From: Candidatus Falkowbacteria bacterium CG23_combo_of_CG06-09_8_20_14_all_49_15
Lineage (GTDB): Bacteria > Patescibacteriota > Patescibacteriia > Patescibacteriales > UM-FILTER-48-10
Direction: 5' to 3'
NCBI GenBank assembly: GCA_002771615.1
Contig: PCSD01000111.1
Location: 1-23,629 of the forward strand
Length of the DNA: 23,629 nt
Below are positions 15,939 to 23,481 of this stretch, piece by piece. Position numbers and translations under genes: made by a program. How positions within the stretch are numbered: the first letter of the stretch is position 1; each line of letters opens with the position of its first letter. A model generated the notes under the pieces. That model was not told where the DNA came from. It was given only the letters and a program-made list of their open reading frames with translations, and made no database searches.

Positions 15939-16670
15939 TTACTTTCCTCCCCGGCCGGCGAGCGCCCGAGTATTAAGCATCAGGAATAAATAGATGAACG
16001 CGCCGTAATAAATAATATCCCGGGTATCAATAATGCCCTTGGCCACATTGTAAAAATGGCTGCCTAAACCGAGAAACTGCATAAGGGGCTGGAAAATCTG
16101 CGGCGCGCTCAGAAGGACGAAATCGGCGCCGATGATGAAAGCCAAAAAGCTTGCGGCCAGGGACAAAACAAAAGCGATGATCTGGTTTTTGGTCAGGCTG
16201 GAAATAAACAAACCCAGCGCGAGATAAGCTCCGCCCAAAAGCAGAGCGGCCAGATAGCCGCCCAGCACCGGCCCGAAATCCAAATTGCCCGAGAACGCCA
16301 CGGTTAAAGGCAAAGTAAAAGTCAGACTCAAAGCAATGGCCAAAAAAGCCAAAGCGCCGAAAAATTTCCCCAGTACCGCTTGCCAATCCGTAATCGGCAA
16401 AGTCAGGAGGAATTCAATCGTGCCGGACTTTTTTTCTTCCGCCCAAAGACGCATGGTCAAGGCTGGCGCGAGAAAAAGGAAAATCCACGGCAAAAGCGCG
16501 AAATAATTGCGCAGGCTGGCTTGGCCGATCAGGAAAAAAGCGTTGAAAAAAAGCCAATTGCCGACCACCAGAAAAACGCCGATGAAGATATAGGCAATCG
16601 GAGAATTAAAATACGACCAAAGCTCTTTTTTAAATAAAATATATATGGTTTTTAAATAATCTTTACTCAT
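15939..16670 (-). CDS. ABC-2 family permease (GldF-like)
   Basis: This 243-residue membrane protein has six predicted transmembrane helices and the family opening LFKKELWSYFNSPIAYIFIGVF, close to GldF and NosY-type ABC-2 permeases. The amphipathic MRLWAEEKKSGTIEFLLTLPITDWQAVLGKFFGAL is the coupling-helix region that contacts the ATPase. I chose the ATG at 16670. A TTG at 16697 would add nine residues, but neither start has a Shine-Dalgarno and the ATG gives the usual family N-terminus. It lies between the ATPase and GldG-like genes, 123 nt after the former, in the classical gldA-gldF-gldG order. Confidence 0.92.
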   Translation of the reverse strand: MSKDYLKTIYILFKKELWSYFNSPIAYIFIGVFLVVGNWLFFNAFFLIGQASLRNYFALLPWIFLFLAPALTMRLWAEEKKSGTIEFLLTLPITDWQAVLGKFFGALAFLAIALSLTFTLPLTVAFSGNLDFGPVLGGYLAALLLGGAYLALGLFISSLTKNQIIAFVLSLAASFLAFIIGADFVLLSAPQIFQPLMQFLGLGSHFYNVAKGIIDTRDIIYYGAFIYLFLMLNTRALAGRGGK

Positions 16671-16793
16671 GAGATCATGATTAATTTTCAATATCAAACT
16701 GCTTAAGCAAAATATATATATTTATTAATATAAAAATCTTTAGATGAAATTATAAAAAACATGACGATAAATATAATATCGGAAATTTCCAAG

Positions 16794-17723
16794 TCATTTC
16801 GTCAATTCCCGGAATACGTCTTCCAAAGATATTTTCTTTTTATTGAATTCAAGGATGCTCCAACCCTGCTTCATAACCGCCTGAGACAAACTTTCCCGCA
16901 AATCCACGCCGGCTCTGGGCTCAATTTCGTAACCGAAAATATCCGCGCTTTCCTGATCGGTAACGGTCACATTAACCGCGTTTTCCAAAGCGGCTAAGCT
17001 TTTTTCCACGTCCGCGCGCGGCCCCTTGATCTTCGCATAAATCAACTCTTTGGCACCGGCTTTGGCCGCCAATTCCTGCGGACTGCCTTCGCCGGCCAAC
17101 CGTCCCTTGTTGATAATGATGGCCCGGTCGCAAGTAGCACTAACTTCGCCCAGGATATGCGTGGAAAAAATCACGGTTTTTTCACGGCCGATAGTTTTGA
17201 TCAATTCCCGAATTTCCACAATCTGGTTGGGATCAAGACCGGTGGTTGGTTCGTCCAAAATTAATATTTCCGGTTCGTGCATGATGGCCTGGGCCAAACC
17301 CACCCTCTGCCGGTAGCCTTTGGACAATTCCTCAATCGGCTGGCGCATCACGGTCCGCAGTCCGCATTGCTCCGCGACCGCGCGCAAACGATCTTTGATC
17401 CTATCCTTTTCCAAACCCCGGATTTCCGCAATAAACTTCAGATATTCATAAACCCGCATTTCTTCGTAAAGAGGCACGGTTTCCGGCAGATAGCCGATCA
17501 AACGGCGCGTCGCCAAGCTGTCCGTGGCCGCGTCCAAACCGGCAATTTTGACAGAACCGGCCGTTGGCGACCAGAAAGAAGTGATGATTTTCATGGTCGT
17601 GGATTTGCCCGCGCCGTTCGGACCGAGAAAGCCGAGCACTTCTCCTTTTCTTACGGAAAAAGAAATATCATCCAAAATGACACTTCGGCCGATTTTTTTC
17701 GTTAAATGGCTAATTTCAATCAT
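16794..17723 (-). CDS. ABC transporter ATP-binding protein (GldA-like)
   Basis: This 309-residue ATPase powers the adjacent permease. Walker A is GPNGAGKST (34-42) and the signature is LSKGYRQRVGLAQA (133-146). The Walker B site is ILILDEPTTGLDP with D157 and E158, and the H-loop is STHIL with H189. The C-terminal region (about 225-309) is the extra domain found in GldA and other DrrA-like ATPases. The Walker B and D-loop residues are intact, so it should be active. It starts the operon ATPase-permease-GldG-DUF4340, which has its own promoter at 17776-17803. It ends in TGA. No Shine-Dalgarno is seen before the ATG. Confidence 0.95.
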   Translation of the reverse strand: MIEISHLTKKIGRSVILDDISFSVRKGEVLGFLGPNGAGKSTTMKIITSFWSPTAGSVKIAGLDAATDSLATRRLIGYLPETVPLYEEMRVYEYLKFIAEIRGLEKDRIKDRLRAVAEQCGLRTVMRQPIEELSKGYRQRVGLAQAIMHEPEILILDEPTTGLDPNQIVEIRELIKTIGREKTVIFSTHILGEVSATCDRAIIINKGRLAGEGSPQELAAKAGAKELIYAKIKGPRADVEKSLAALENAVNVTVTDQESADIFGYEIEPRAGVDLRESLSQAVMKQGWSILEFNKKKISLEDVFRELTK

Positions 17724-17775
17724 AAACGGAATAATAACATTTTTTACGGATAAAAACAGCTCTTTTATTTTTTAT

Positions 17776-17803
17776 ATTATATTTAGAAAAACTATTTTCG
17801 CAA
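17776..17803 (-). promoter_or_regulatory. Promoter of the Gld-type ABC operon
   Basis: On the minus strand -35 TTGCGA (17803-17798) and a perfect -10 TATAAT (17781-17776) are separated by 16 nt. RNA would start near 17769, about 45 nt before the ATPase ATG. Confidence 0.65.
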
Positions 17804-17812
17804 GTATCTGGT

Positions 17813-17821
17813 TGTGGATAA
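17813..17821 (-). promoter_or_regulatory. Single perfect DnaA box
   Basis: TTATCCACA, the high-affinity DnaA box, reads on the minus strand about 10 nt upstream of the ABC operon -35 box, in an AT-rich spacer. Only one exact copy is seen nearby, so it does not make an origin. Chance occurrence in a window this size is plausible. Confidence 0.35.
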
Positions 17822-17851
17822 CTTTAATTTTTTTATGAGAATACTCTTAGT

Positions 17852-18967
17852 TTATCTAAATTCCTCTAAAATTACAAGCACAACCATGATTTTTTCGCCT
17901 CGCTGGACACGAAGGCCGATCTTGTCTCCCGGCTTGTACTTTTGGATCACGGAGAGCAAAGAATTGCCTCCGGCCACTTTAAGGCCGTTGATTTCCAGGA
18001 TGATGTCGCCGGCCCGCAAACCAGCCTTGTCCGCCGGCGAATCCGGGATAACAGCCGGCGCGGCCGGATCCTCGGAAGTGATCCAGGCGCCGCTCATCAC
18101 CGGCAAATTGTGATCACGGGCAATCTGCGGCGTAAGCATCAGATAGCGCAAGCCCAGACGCGGCCGAGCGATATAGCCTTTCTGTTTGACGCTGTTGATC
18201 GCGCCGCGCGCGTCGTTGATCGGGATGGCCAGGCCGATGCCCTGCCCGCCCTCATCCAAGGCCGCGTTGATGCCGACCACCTGTCCGGCCAAGTTGATTA
18301 GCGGTCCGCCGGAATTGCCCAGGTTGATGTTGGCGTCGGTCTGGATGACATTGTCCAGCACTTCGTTCTGACCGGCTTGATCCGAAGCCAGGACGCTCCG
18401 TCCCAAACCGCTCACAATGCCCTTGGCCGCGCTGTGCTGATAACGACCCAAGGCATTGCCGATCGCGATCACGGTTGAGCCAACCATCAGCCGCGCGCTG
18501 TCGCCCAGCTCCACAAAAGGCAAATTTTTATCAAAAATCTTTAAGATGGCCAAATCGTAAATGGGGTCGCGGCTGATCAATTGGGCGTAATATTCCTGGC
18601 CGCTGTATAAGATGATCCGGAACTGCGCTTCTTCGGCCGGCGCCTCGTCCACCACATGCTTATTGGTCATAATCAAGCCGTCAGCCGTCACCAGAAAACC
18701 GGTGCCATAACCGATGAGTTGTTTCTTCTTTTCCGTCTTGATCTGCCCGTCCGGCAAAACCTGTTGCGTCACTCGGTCTGCGCCGTAAATGACAATGCTA
18801 ACCACGGCCGGCAAGACTTTCTGGATCGCCAAAATCGTCGCCTCTTGGTCATCCAAACGGAGGCTATCCGCCACGGCCGGCCCCGGGTCGGAATTTAAGA
18901 GACCGGGAAAGACTAACGCTTGCCAAAATAATAAGGTGAACAAAAAAATTATCAAATTTTTGCGCAT
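17852..18967 (-). CDS. htrA: HtrA/DegP-type serine protease with one PDZ domain
   Basis: This 371-residue protein is a trypsin-like S1C protease that degrades misfolded exported proteins. It begins with a signal peptide or signal anchor (about 5-25, LIIFLFTLLFWQALVFPGLL). The triad is H104 (TNKHVV), D138 (YDLAILK) and S219 (GNSGGP), all in the expected context; the L3 region VVGINAALDEGGQGIGLAIPI follows. A single PDZ domain spans about 268-368, with DSPADKAGLRAGDIILEINGLKV. This is the one-PDZ layout of DegS/HtrA rather than the two-PDZ DegP. It follows the DnaJ gene and an unknown gene by 36 nt, so it probably belongs to the same stress-related transcript. Confidence 0.94.
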   Translation of the reverse strand: MRKNLIIFLFTLLFWQALVFPGLLNSDPGPAVADSLRLDDQEATILAIQKVLPAVVSIVIYGADRVTQQVLPDGQIKTEKKKQLIGYGTGFLVTADGLIMTNKHVVDEAPAEEAQFRIILYSGQEYYAQLISRDPIYDLAILKIFDKNLPFVELGDSARLMVGSTVIAIGNALGRYQHSAAKGIVSGLGRSVLASDQAGQNEVLDNVIQTDANINLGNSGGPLINLAGQVVGINAALDEGGQGIGLAIPINDARGAINSVKQKGYIARPRLGLRYLMLTPQIARDHNLPVMSGAWITSEDPAAPAVIPDSPADKAGLRAGDIILEINGLKVAGGNSLLSVIQKYKPGDKIGLRVQRGEKIMVVLVILEEFR

Positions 18968-19003
18968 ATTTATTTTCGACGTCCGCAGACGATTAATAAC
19001 TAA

Positions 19004-19615
19004 TTAACTCCTGCCGTCCGACCGATCATTATCCGGATGGGAAAGCTCGAGAAAAGTTTTAAAATTTTTATCCGCGTAATGAGGACTTTCAATCACGCGC
19101 GGCCCGCCGCGCCGAGCTGGATCTTTAATTTTTTTTCCGACCGGTTTTGTCCGCGCTTTTTTTGGGGAGAGCAGGTCGGGAAAAAGACCGCTTTGCTCTG
19201 CCTTGGAAAAATCATGGCCGGCCGCGTCCGGATGGCGCCGGCCGATTAGATCCAAATGGAAGAAATCCCAAAAAAATTTCTTTTTTATATATTCTATCTG
19301 CCGAGTGATAATATTTTTCGCCTCGTCCGCTTCTTGTTCGTTTAATTTCATCGTTGTCTTAATGGCGGCTGACAAGACATTAATCAAAAAATTAGTACCG
19401 TCTCGCAATTTCACTATGTCCTTGCTTAAATTCGCCCAGTCCGGATCATTTTTATTTACGGCCGAAGCCGTTGCTTTTAAAATATGCTGGTTTTCTGGCT
19501 CCAAAAAAAACTTTATTTCTTTCAATAGTCGGCCGATATAAAGATTCGGCTTGGCTGGTTCATTCCGGCCTTCAGCATCCGGCTTAAGCTTGGGTAAACA
19601 AAAATTTTCCGGCAT
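19004..19615 (-). CDS. Unknown 203-residue protein between dnaJ and htrA
   Basis: I do not recognise this protein. The first about 135 residues look mostly alpha-helical (LYIGRLLKEIKFFLEPENQHI; ANLSKDIVKLRDGTNFLINVLSAAIK; EADEAKNIITRQIEYIKKKFFWDFFHL). The last about 60 residues are rich in Lys, Arg, Pro and Gly and probably disordered. No signal peptide, transmembrane helix, cysteine pair or catalytic motif is apparent, and it does not resemble GrpE. It starts 13 nt after dnaJ, which makes co-transcription very likely, and precedes htrA. A lineage-specific partner of DnaJ/DnaK is one possibility, based on position alone. There is no visible Shine-Dalgarno. Confidence 0.7.
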   Translation of the reverse strand: MPENFCLPKLKPDAEGRNEPAKPNLYIGRLLKEIKFFLEPENQHILKATASAVNKNDPDWANLSKDIVKLRDGTNFLINVLSAAIKTTMKLNEQEADEAKNIITRQIEYIKKKFFWDFFHLDLIGRRHPDAAGHDFSKAEQSGLFPDLLSPKKARTKPVGKKIKDPARRGGPRVIESPHYADKNFKTFLELSHPDNDRSDGRS

Positions 19616-19628
19616 AAAAAATTTGTGA

Positions 19629-20729
19629 TTAATTTTCCGCGGCTAATTGTCCGAGCAATTCTTTTTGCCGCCGGCTTAAACGAGTCGGGGTTTTCACCTG
19701 CGCGGTCACAAAATGGTCTCCGCGGCCGCGGCCATGGAGGCGGAAAGCGCCTCGGCCTTTTAATTTGAAAACCGTACCGGACTGGGTGCCTTCCGGAATT
19801 TTCAGGGAAACCGGACCGTCCACTGTCTCAGCATCAATCTTCGCGCCCAAAGCCGCCTGGCTGAAAGTTAGGTAAACATTGGAAAAAATATTCTCTCCTT
19901 CGCGGGTAAAACGAACATCGGATTTGACTAAAACGCGCAGATATAAATCGCCCGCGGCCGCGCCAGCCTCTCCGGCTTCGCCTTGGCCACGCAGGCGGAT
20001 CGTTTCATTGTTGTCAATGCCGGACGGAATCTTGACAGTTAAACGGGCATTTTCCTGGATCCGACCCTGGCCGCCGCAAGACGCGCAGACTTTGGTGTGT
20101 ATTCGGCCAGCGCCGTGGCAAACCGGGCAGACAGACTGCATTTCCACGTTGCCGAATATCGTGCGGGAAGAATGCTTAACCTGCCCGCGGCCGCCGCAAT
20201 GGCGGCAATTTTCCACCGGGCTGTCCGGGTCATAACCAAGGCCCTGGCAATGACCGCAACGACTGTTTCGTTTAAATACAATTTCCTTTTCCGTGCCAAA
20301 AATTGCTTCCGGGAAATCAATCGTGATGGACATGGACAAATCGCGTCCGGCGCGCGCGCGGCCGGAACGGCCGGAACGGCGGCCGTCAAAACCGAAAATA
20401 TCGCCCAATCCGCCGAAAATATCGCCCAGGTCATCCATATTAACGTTAAAACCGTTGGCAAAGCCGGAAAAATCGCGGAAACCTTCAAAACCGCCGAAGC
20501 CGCCCTGGCTTTGGGCCTGTTCAAAAGTGGAACCGAAGCGGTCATATTGCTCTCTTTTTTTCTGATCACCCAACACTTGATACGCTTCGTTGATTTCCTT
20601 AAATTTCGCCTCATCGCCCCCGGCTTTATCCGGATGGAACTGGTGCGCTTTCAGTCGGAAGGCTTTTTTTATCTCTTCCGGACTGGCATTTTTTTCCACG
20701 CCCAATATTTTATAATAATCTTTTCCCAT
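19629..20729 (-). CDS. dnaJ: Chaperone DnaJ (Hsp40), class A
   Basis: This 366-residue co-chaperone stimulates DnaK ATPase and delivers unfolded clients. It has the complete class A layout. The J domain (1-about 66) carries HPD at 32-34. A Gly/Phe-rich linker follows (about 76-115, with GGFGGFEGF and GGLGDIFGFDG). Four zinc-finger CxxCxGxG motifs start at C158, C175, C201 and C215. The C-terminal beta domains contain TVKIPSGIDNNETIRLRGQGEAG. All eight zinc-binding cysteines are present. dnaK lies upstream on the same strand with two small genes between. The leader contains two back-to-back inverted repeats and no CIRCE. The overlapping 249-codon plus-strand frame is a shadow. Confidence 0.97.
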   Translation of the reverse strand: MGKDYYKILGVEKNASPEEIKKAFRLKAHQFHPDKAGGDEAKFKEINEAYQVLGDQKKREQYDRFGSTFEQAQSQGGFGGFEGFRDFSGFANGFNVNMDDLGDIFGGLGDIFGFDGRRSGRSGRARAGRDLSMSITIDFPEAIFGTEKEIVFKRNSRCGHCQGLGYDPDSPVENCRHCGGRGQVKHSSRTIFGNVEMQSVCPVCHGAGRIHTKVCASCGGQGRIQENARLTVKIPSGIDNNETIRLRGQGEAGEAGAAAGDLYLRVLVKSDVRFTREGENIFSNVYLTFSQAALGAKIDAETVDGPVSLKIPEGTQSGTVFKLKGRGAFRLHGRGRGDHFVTAQVKTPTRLSRRQKELLGQLAAEN

Positions 20730-20744
20730 AAAATAATACTAACC

Positions 20745-20799
20745 CGCGAATGCATACGAAAATCGCGCATCACGAATAAAAAATTATTCATTCGTGATG
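20745..20799. repeat. Two tandem inverted repeats in the dnaJ leader
   Basis: CGCGA/TCGCG (20745-20749 and 20763-20767) is immediately followed by a perfect 10-bp inverted repeat, CATCACGAAT (20768-20777) and ATTCGTGATG (20790-20799), with a 12-nt loop. The second could alternatively pair through GAATAA/TTATTC inside the loop. It lies between the DUF3467 stop and the dnaJ ATG. It may act as operator, processing site or partial terminator; no U-tract follows the stem on the minus strand. Confidence 0.65.
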
Positions 20800-20835
20800 A
20801 GCGGATTAGCTCTCAATACGAGCTCTTCGCTGCTC

Positions 20836-21120
20836 TTAACCTTTAAAACCAATCTCTCTTTCCGCGTCCGGCGCTTGCTTAATCGGACCGAAACGTTCCT
20901 CATAACGCCGCAAATTTTCCGAGAGCGCCGCGATCATTTTTTTACAATGGCCGGGCGAGGTGATAATTTTTCCGACCACCCGGCCGCTCAAACCCGCGAT
21001 GTTCAAAAAAAACAGCTGGAATTCGTCCTGATTATGGTTGATCTGCATAGCGTTGGCGTATTCCGCGCCCGGCAGATTATCCGCGATCTTAATCTCCTGT
21101 TTGTTTTCCCCTTGATTCAT
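20836..21120 (-). CDS. DUF3467 family protein
   Basis: This 94-residue protein fits DUF3467. It has the opening EIKIADNLPGAEYANAMQINHNQDEFQLFFLNI, where the AEYAN-x-h-x-I-x-h-s-x-x-EF pattern is diagnostic. It is followed by GRVVGKIITSPGHCKKMIAALSENLRRYEERFG, again typical (R-V-h-hSPxHhK-hxxALxxNhxxYExxFG). DUF3467 proteins are small soluble proteins found in many bacteria and archaea without a settled function. The gene lies between the unknown 80-residue gene and dnaJ in the chaperone cluster. It has its own TATAAT -10 box about 30 nt upstream of the ATG, just after the upstream terminator. Confidence 0.85.
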   Translation of the reverse strand: MNQGENKQEIKIADNLPGAEYANAMQINHNQDEFQLFFLNIAGLSGRVVGKIITSPGHCKKMIAALSENLRRYEERFGPIKQAPDAEREIGFKG

Positions 21121-21151
21121 AAATTTATCTTGTATCTTAACTTCTTTGCTT

Positions 21152-21157
21152 ATTATA
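21152..21157 (-). promoter_or_regulatory. -10 box of the DUF3467-dnaJ unit
   Basis: A perfect TATAAT on the minus strand, 31 nt before the DUF3467 ATG. The -35 region is T-rich without a clear TTGACA match (TGTAAT at 17 nt spacing). It lies directly after the terminator at 21168-21200, so it would restart transcription for DUF3467, dnaJ and the genes after it. Confidence 0.5.
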
Positions 21158-21167
21158 ACTTATTCTG

Positions 21168-21200
21168 GAAAAAATTACAGGGCGAAATCACTTCCGCCCT
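21168..21200 (-). terminator. Intrinsic terminator after the 80-residue gene
   Basis: On the minus strand AGGGCGGAA and TTTCGCCCT form a 9-bp stem (one G-U) closed by a GTGA tetraloop, followed by GTAATTTTTT. It starts 10 nt after the stop codon at 21211. The stem, stable tetraloop and U-tract make this a good terminator. Confidence 0.85.
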
Positions 21201-21210
21201 GGTTATGTTC

Positions 21211-21453
21211 CTATTCTACCGCTTTCCCCTTGGTCAGGGAAAGGAAAAAATTGATGTTCTGCTCGTCGCCGACCAGGGAAATAAGAATTTCTTCGTCTGT
21301 TTTTGCAGACAAGACGTCAAACTCTAACTGGAGATGGTCGGCCAACAAGGCCAGGCTTTTTACGCCGAATTTTTCCTGCGCTTTGTCGGCAAATTCTTGT
21401 CTGACCAATACCGACTTTTTTGTCCAAACTTGTGTTCCGTAATTTCTTTTCAT
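21211..21453 (-). CDS. Unknown 80-residue protein downstream of dnaK
   Basis: I do not recognise this protein. The start at 21453 is set by the only textbook Shine-Dalgarno in the window, AAGGAGG at 21466-21460, six nt before the ATG. A longer frame opening at 21501 would place this site inside the gene and is rejected. The product begins MKRNYGTQVWTKKSVLVRQE and has a central helical part (EFADKAQEKFGVKSLALLADH) and a C-terminal alternating pattern (EEILISLVGDEQNINFFLSL). It is small, soluble and mixed in charge, without cysteines. It is a single-gene unit with its own extended -10 promoter, a structured leader and a terminator, so it is likely well expressed. Confidence 0.75.
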   Translation of the reverse strand: MKRNYGTQVWTKKSVLVRQEFADKAQEKFGVKSLALLADHLQLEFDVLSAKTDEEILISLVGDEQNINFFLSLTKGKAVE

Positions 21454-21491
21454 TTTTTTCCTCCTTTTTTTATGTTCTAGTTTTTCCAAGC

Positions 21492-21520
21492 GGTTTTCCA
21501 AAAAATTATTTCGGAAAACC
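21492..21520 (-). promoter_or_regulatory. Leader hairpin of the 80-residue gene
   Basis: GGTTTTCC (21492-21499) and GGAAAACC (21513-21520) are perfect 8-bp inverted arms with a 13-nt loop. They lie inside the predicted leader, between the promoter and the Shine-Dalgarno. A further GGAAAA copy lies next to the hairpin on the minus strand. No U-tract follows, so it is not a terminator of dnaK. Confidence 0.6.
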
Positions 21521-21535
21521 TATGGAAACGCTAGC

Positions 21536-21563
21536 ACTATAACATAAACCGAAAAAACCACAA
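21536..21563 (-). promoter_or_regulatory. Extended -10 promoter of the 80-residue gene
   Basis: On the minus strand TTGTGG (21563-21558), a 16-nt spacer, then TATAGT (21541-21536) preceded by TGT, forming an extended -10. It begins three bases after the dnaK stop, so the small gene can be read on its own. RNA would start near 21529, giving a leader of about 75 nt. Confidence 0.7.
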
Positions 21564-21565
21564 GT

Positions 21566-23470
21566 TTATTTTTTCTCTTCAAATTCACCTTCCACCGGAC
21601 CCTGGTCTCCTTTGGGCGGCTCATTATTTTCCGGCCCAGGCTGGCCGGCCTGGCCGGCCGTGGAACCGGCGGTCTGCTGGTACATGGCCGCACCGATTTT
21701 CTGCGCCAAAGCCATCATCTCATCCAGCTTCGCTTTGATTTCATCTCGGTTGGCGCCATCTTTGACTTTTTTTAAAGCGTCAATTTTTTCTTCCAGCTCT
21801 TTTTTATCTTCTGGTTTGATTTTATCGCCGGATTCCCGAATCAGCTTTTCTGTCTGGAAAATCACTCCGTCCGCCTGATTTTTCATCTCAATCAATTCTT
21901 TCTTCTGCTTATCCTCCGCCGCGTGCGCTTCCGCTTCCTGGCGCATTTTTTCCACTTCTTCTTTAGACAAGCCGGAAGACGCGGTGATCATTATCTTCTG
22001 CTCTTTATTGGTCGCCTTGTCTTTGGCTTTGACGTTTAAAATTCCGTTCGCGTCAATATCAAAAGAGACTTCCACTTGCGGAACGCCGCGCGGCGCGGGC
22101 GGTATGCCGTCCAGCATAAAGCGTCCCAAAGTCTTGTTATCCGCCGCCAGCGGCCTTTCGCCCTGCAAAACATGGATTTCCACGCTGGTTTGGCTGTCCG
22201 CGGCCGTGGAAAAAACTTGCGTTTTGGAAGTGGGAATGGTCGTATTACGCTCAATCAAAGGCGTCATTACTCCGCCCAAAGTTTCAATACCCAAAGTCAG
22301 GGGCGTCACATCCAACAGGAGAACGTCTTTGACATCGCCCTGGAGAACCCCGCCTTGCACCGCCGCGCCCAAAGCCACGACTTCGTCCGGATTAACCGAT
22401 AAATTCGGCTCCCGCTGAAAGAACTCTTTAGCCGTCTTTTGCACCAACGGCATGCGGGTCATGCCTCCGACCAAAACGACTTCCTCAATATCCTTGACCG
22501 TCAAGCCGGCGTCTTTCATGGCCGCCCGGCACGGTTCCAAGGTTTTTGTCACCAAATCTCCGACTAATTCCTCCAATTGGGCGCGGGTCATCTTCATGAC
22601 CAGATGTTTTGGCCCATCCGCGCCGACGGTAATGAAAGGCTGATTGATTTCCGTTTCCGCGGCGCTGGACAGCTCAATCTTGGCTTTTTCCGCCGCCTCC
22701 TTAATCCGCTGTTTGGCCAGAGTATCTTTGGACAAGTCAATGCCCTGATCTTTCTTGAATTCCTCCACGATCCAATTGAAAATTCGCTGGTCAAAATCCG
22801 CACCGCCCAAATGCGTGTCGCCATTGGTTGACTTAACCTCCACAGTATCTTCGGAAACATCCAAAATGGAAATGTCAAAAGTGCCGCCGCCCAAATCATA
22901 GACGGCAATCTGCTGGCCCTTTTTCTTTTCAAAACCGTACGCCAAAGCCGCCGCGGTCGGTTCGTTGATAATCCTTTTCACTTCCAAGCCGGCGATCTTG
23001 CCCGCGTCCTTGGTGGCTTGGCGCTGGGCATCATTAAAATAAGCCGGCACCGTGATGACCGCTTCCGTAATCTTTTCGCCCAGGCGCGCTTCCGCGTCGG
23101 CTTTCAGCTTGCCAAGCACCATGGCGGAAATTTCCTGCGGGGTATATTCTTTTCCGCCCATCAGGATCTTGATGCCCTCGCCGGACTGGCTGATCTTATA
23201 AGGCATGGTCTTTTGATCGCGCTGGACTTCCGCTTCATCAAAACGCCGGCCGATCAATCTTTTCATCTCAAAAATCGTATTTTCCGGATTAGTCACCGCC
23301 TGCCGCTTGGCCGCCTGTCCGACGAGCCGTTCGCCGGTCTTGGAAATCGCCACGATCGACGGGGTCGTGCGCGCGCCTTCCGCGTTTTCAATGATTTTCG
23401 GCTTGCCGCCTTCAATGATCGCCATGGCGGAATTTGTCGTACCCAGATCAATACCTAATATTTTACTCAT
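21566..23470 (-). CDS. dnaK: Chaperone DnaK (Hsp70)
   Basis: This 634-residue Hsp70 chaperone folds and holds client proteins in an ATP cycle with DnaJ and GrpE. The nucleotide-binding domain starts with GIDLGTTNSAMAI. It continues with NEPTAAALAYGFEKKK, DLGGGTFDISIL and VVLVGGMTRMP, the hallmark phosphate and connect motifs. The hydrophobic linker DVLLLDVTPLTLG leads to the substrate-binding domain and a helical lid. The tail is Gly/Pro/Gln-rich and ends in EEKK. Length is normal (E. coli 638). The ATG is preceded by AGGA at a 7-nt spacing. No grpE or hrcA lies in this window. An inverted repeat, not CIRCE, sits in the leader. Confidence 0.98.
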   Translation of the reverse strand: MSKILGIDLGTTNSAMAIIEGGKPKIIENAEGARTTPSIVAISKTGERLVGQAAKRQAVTNPENTIFEMKRLIGRRFDEAEVQRDQKTMPYKISQSGEGIKILMGGKEYTPQEISAMVLGKLKADAEARLGEKITEAVITVPAYFNDAQRQATKDAGKIAGLEVKRIINEPTAAALAYGFEKKKGQQIAVYDLGGGTFDISILDVSEDTVEVKSTNGDTHLGGADFDQRIFNWIVEEFKKDQGIDLSKDTLAKQRIKEAAEKAKIELSSAAETEINQPFITVGADGPKHLVMKMTRAQLEELVGDLVTKTLEPCRAAMKDAGLTVKDIEEVVLVGGMTRMPLVQKTAKEFFQREPNLSVNPDEVVALGAAVQGGVLQGDVKDVLLLDVTPLTLGIETLGGVMTPLIERNTTIPTSKTQVFSTAADSQTSVEIHVLQGERPLAADNKTLGRFMLDGIPPAPRGVPQVEVSFDIDANGILNVKAKDKATNKEQKIMITASSGLSKEEVEKMRQEAEAHAAEDKQKKELIEMKNQADGVIFQTEKLIRESGDKIKPEDKKELEEKIDALKKVKDGANRDEIKAKLDEMMALAQKIGAAMYQQTAGSTAGQAGQPGPENNEPPKGDQGPVEGEFEEKK

Positions 23471-23481
23471 ATTTTTTTCCT

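Noticed and set aside
16671..16697. TTG start for the ABC permease adding nine residues
   Set aside because: No better ribosome-binding site than the ATG, and family members start close to the ATG version.
17724..17851. Origin of replication at the DnaA box
   Set aside because: Only one exact box, no dnaA gene or box cluster, and no strand change of genes around it.
20097..20846. Plus-strand frame of 249 codons opposite dnaJ
   Set aside because: Antisense to complete dnaJ; its low-complexity A/T/R-rich product reflects the reverse of the Gly-rich and zinc-finger regions.
21454..21501. Longer start for the 80-residue gene adding 16 residues
   Set aside because: The AAGGAGG ribosome-binding site would fall inside the gene; the added residues (very Lys/Arg-rich) are simply the leader read through.
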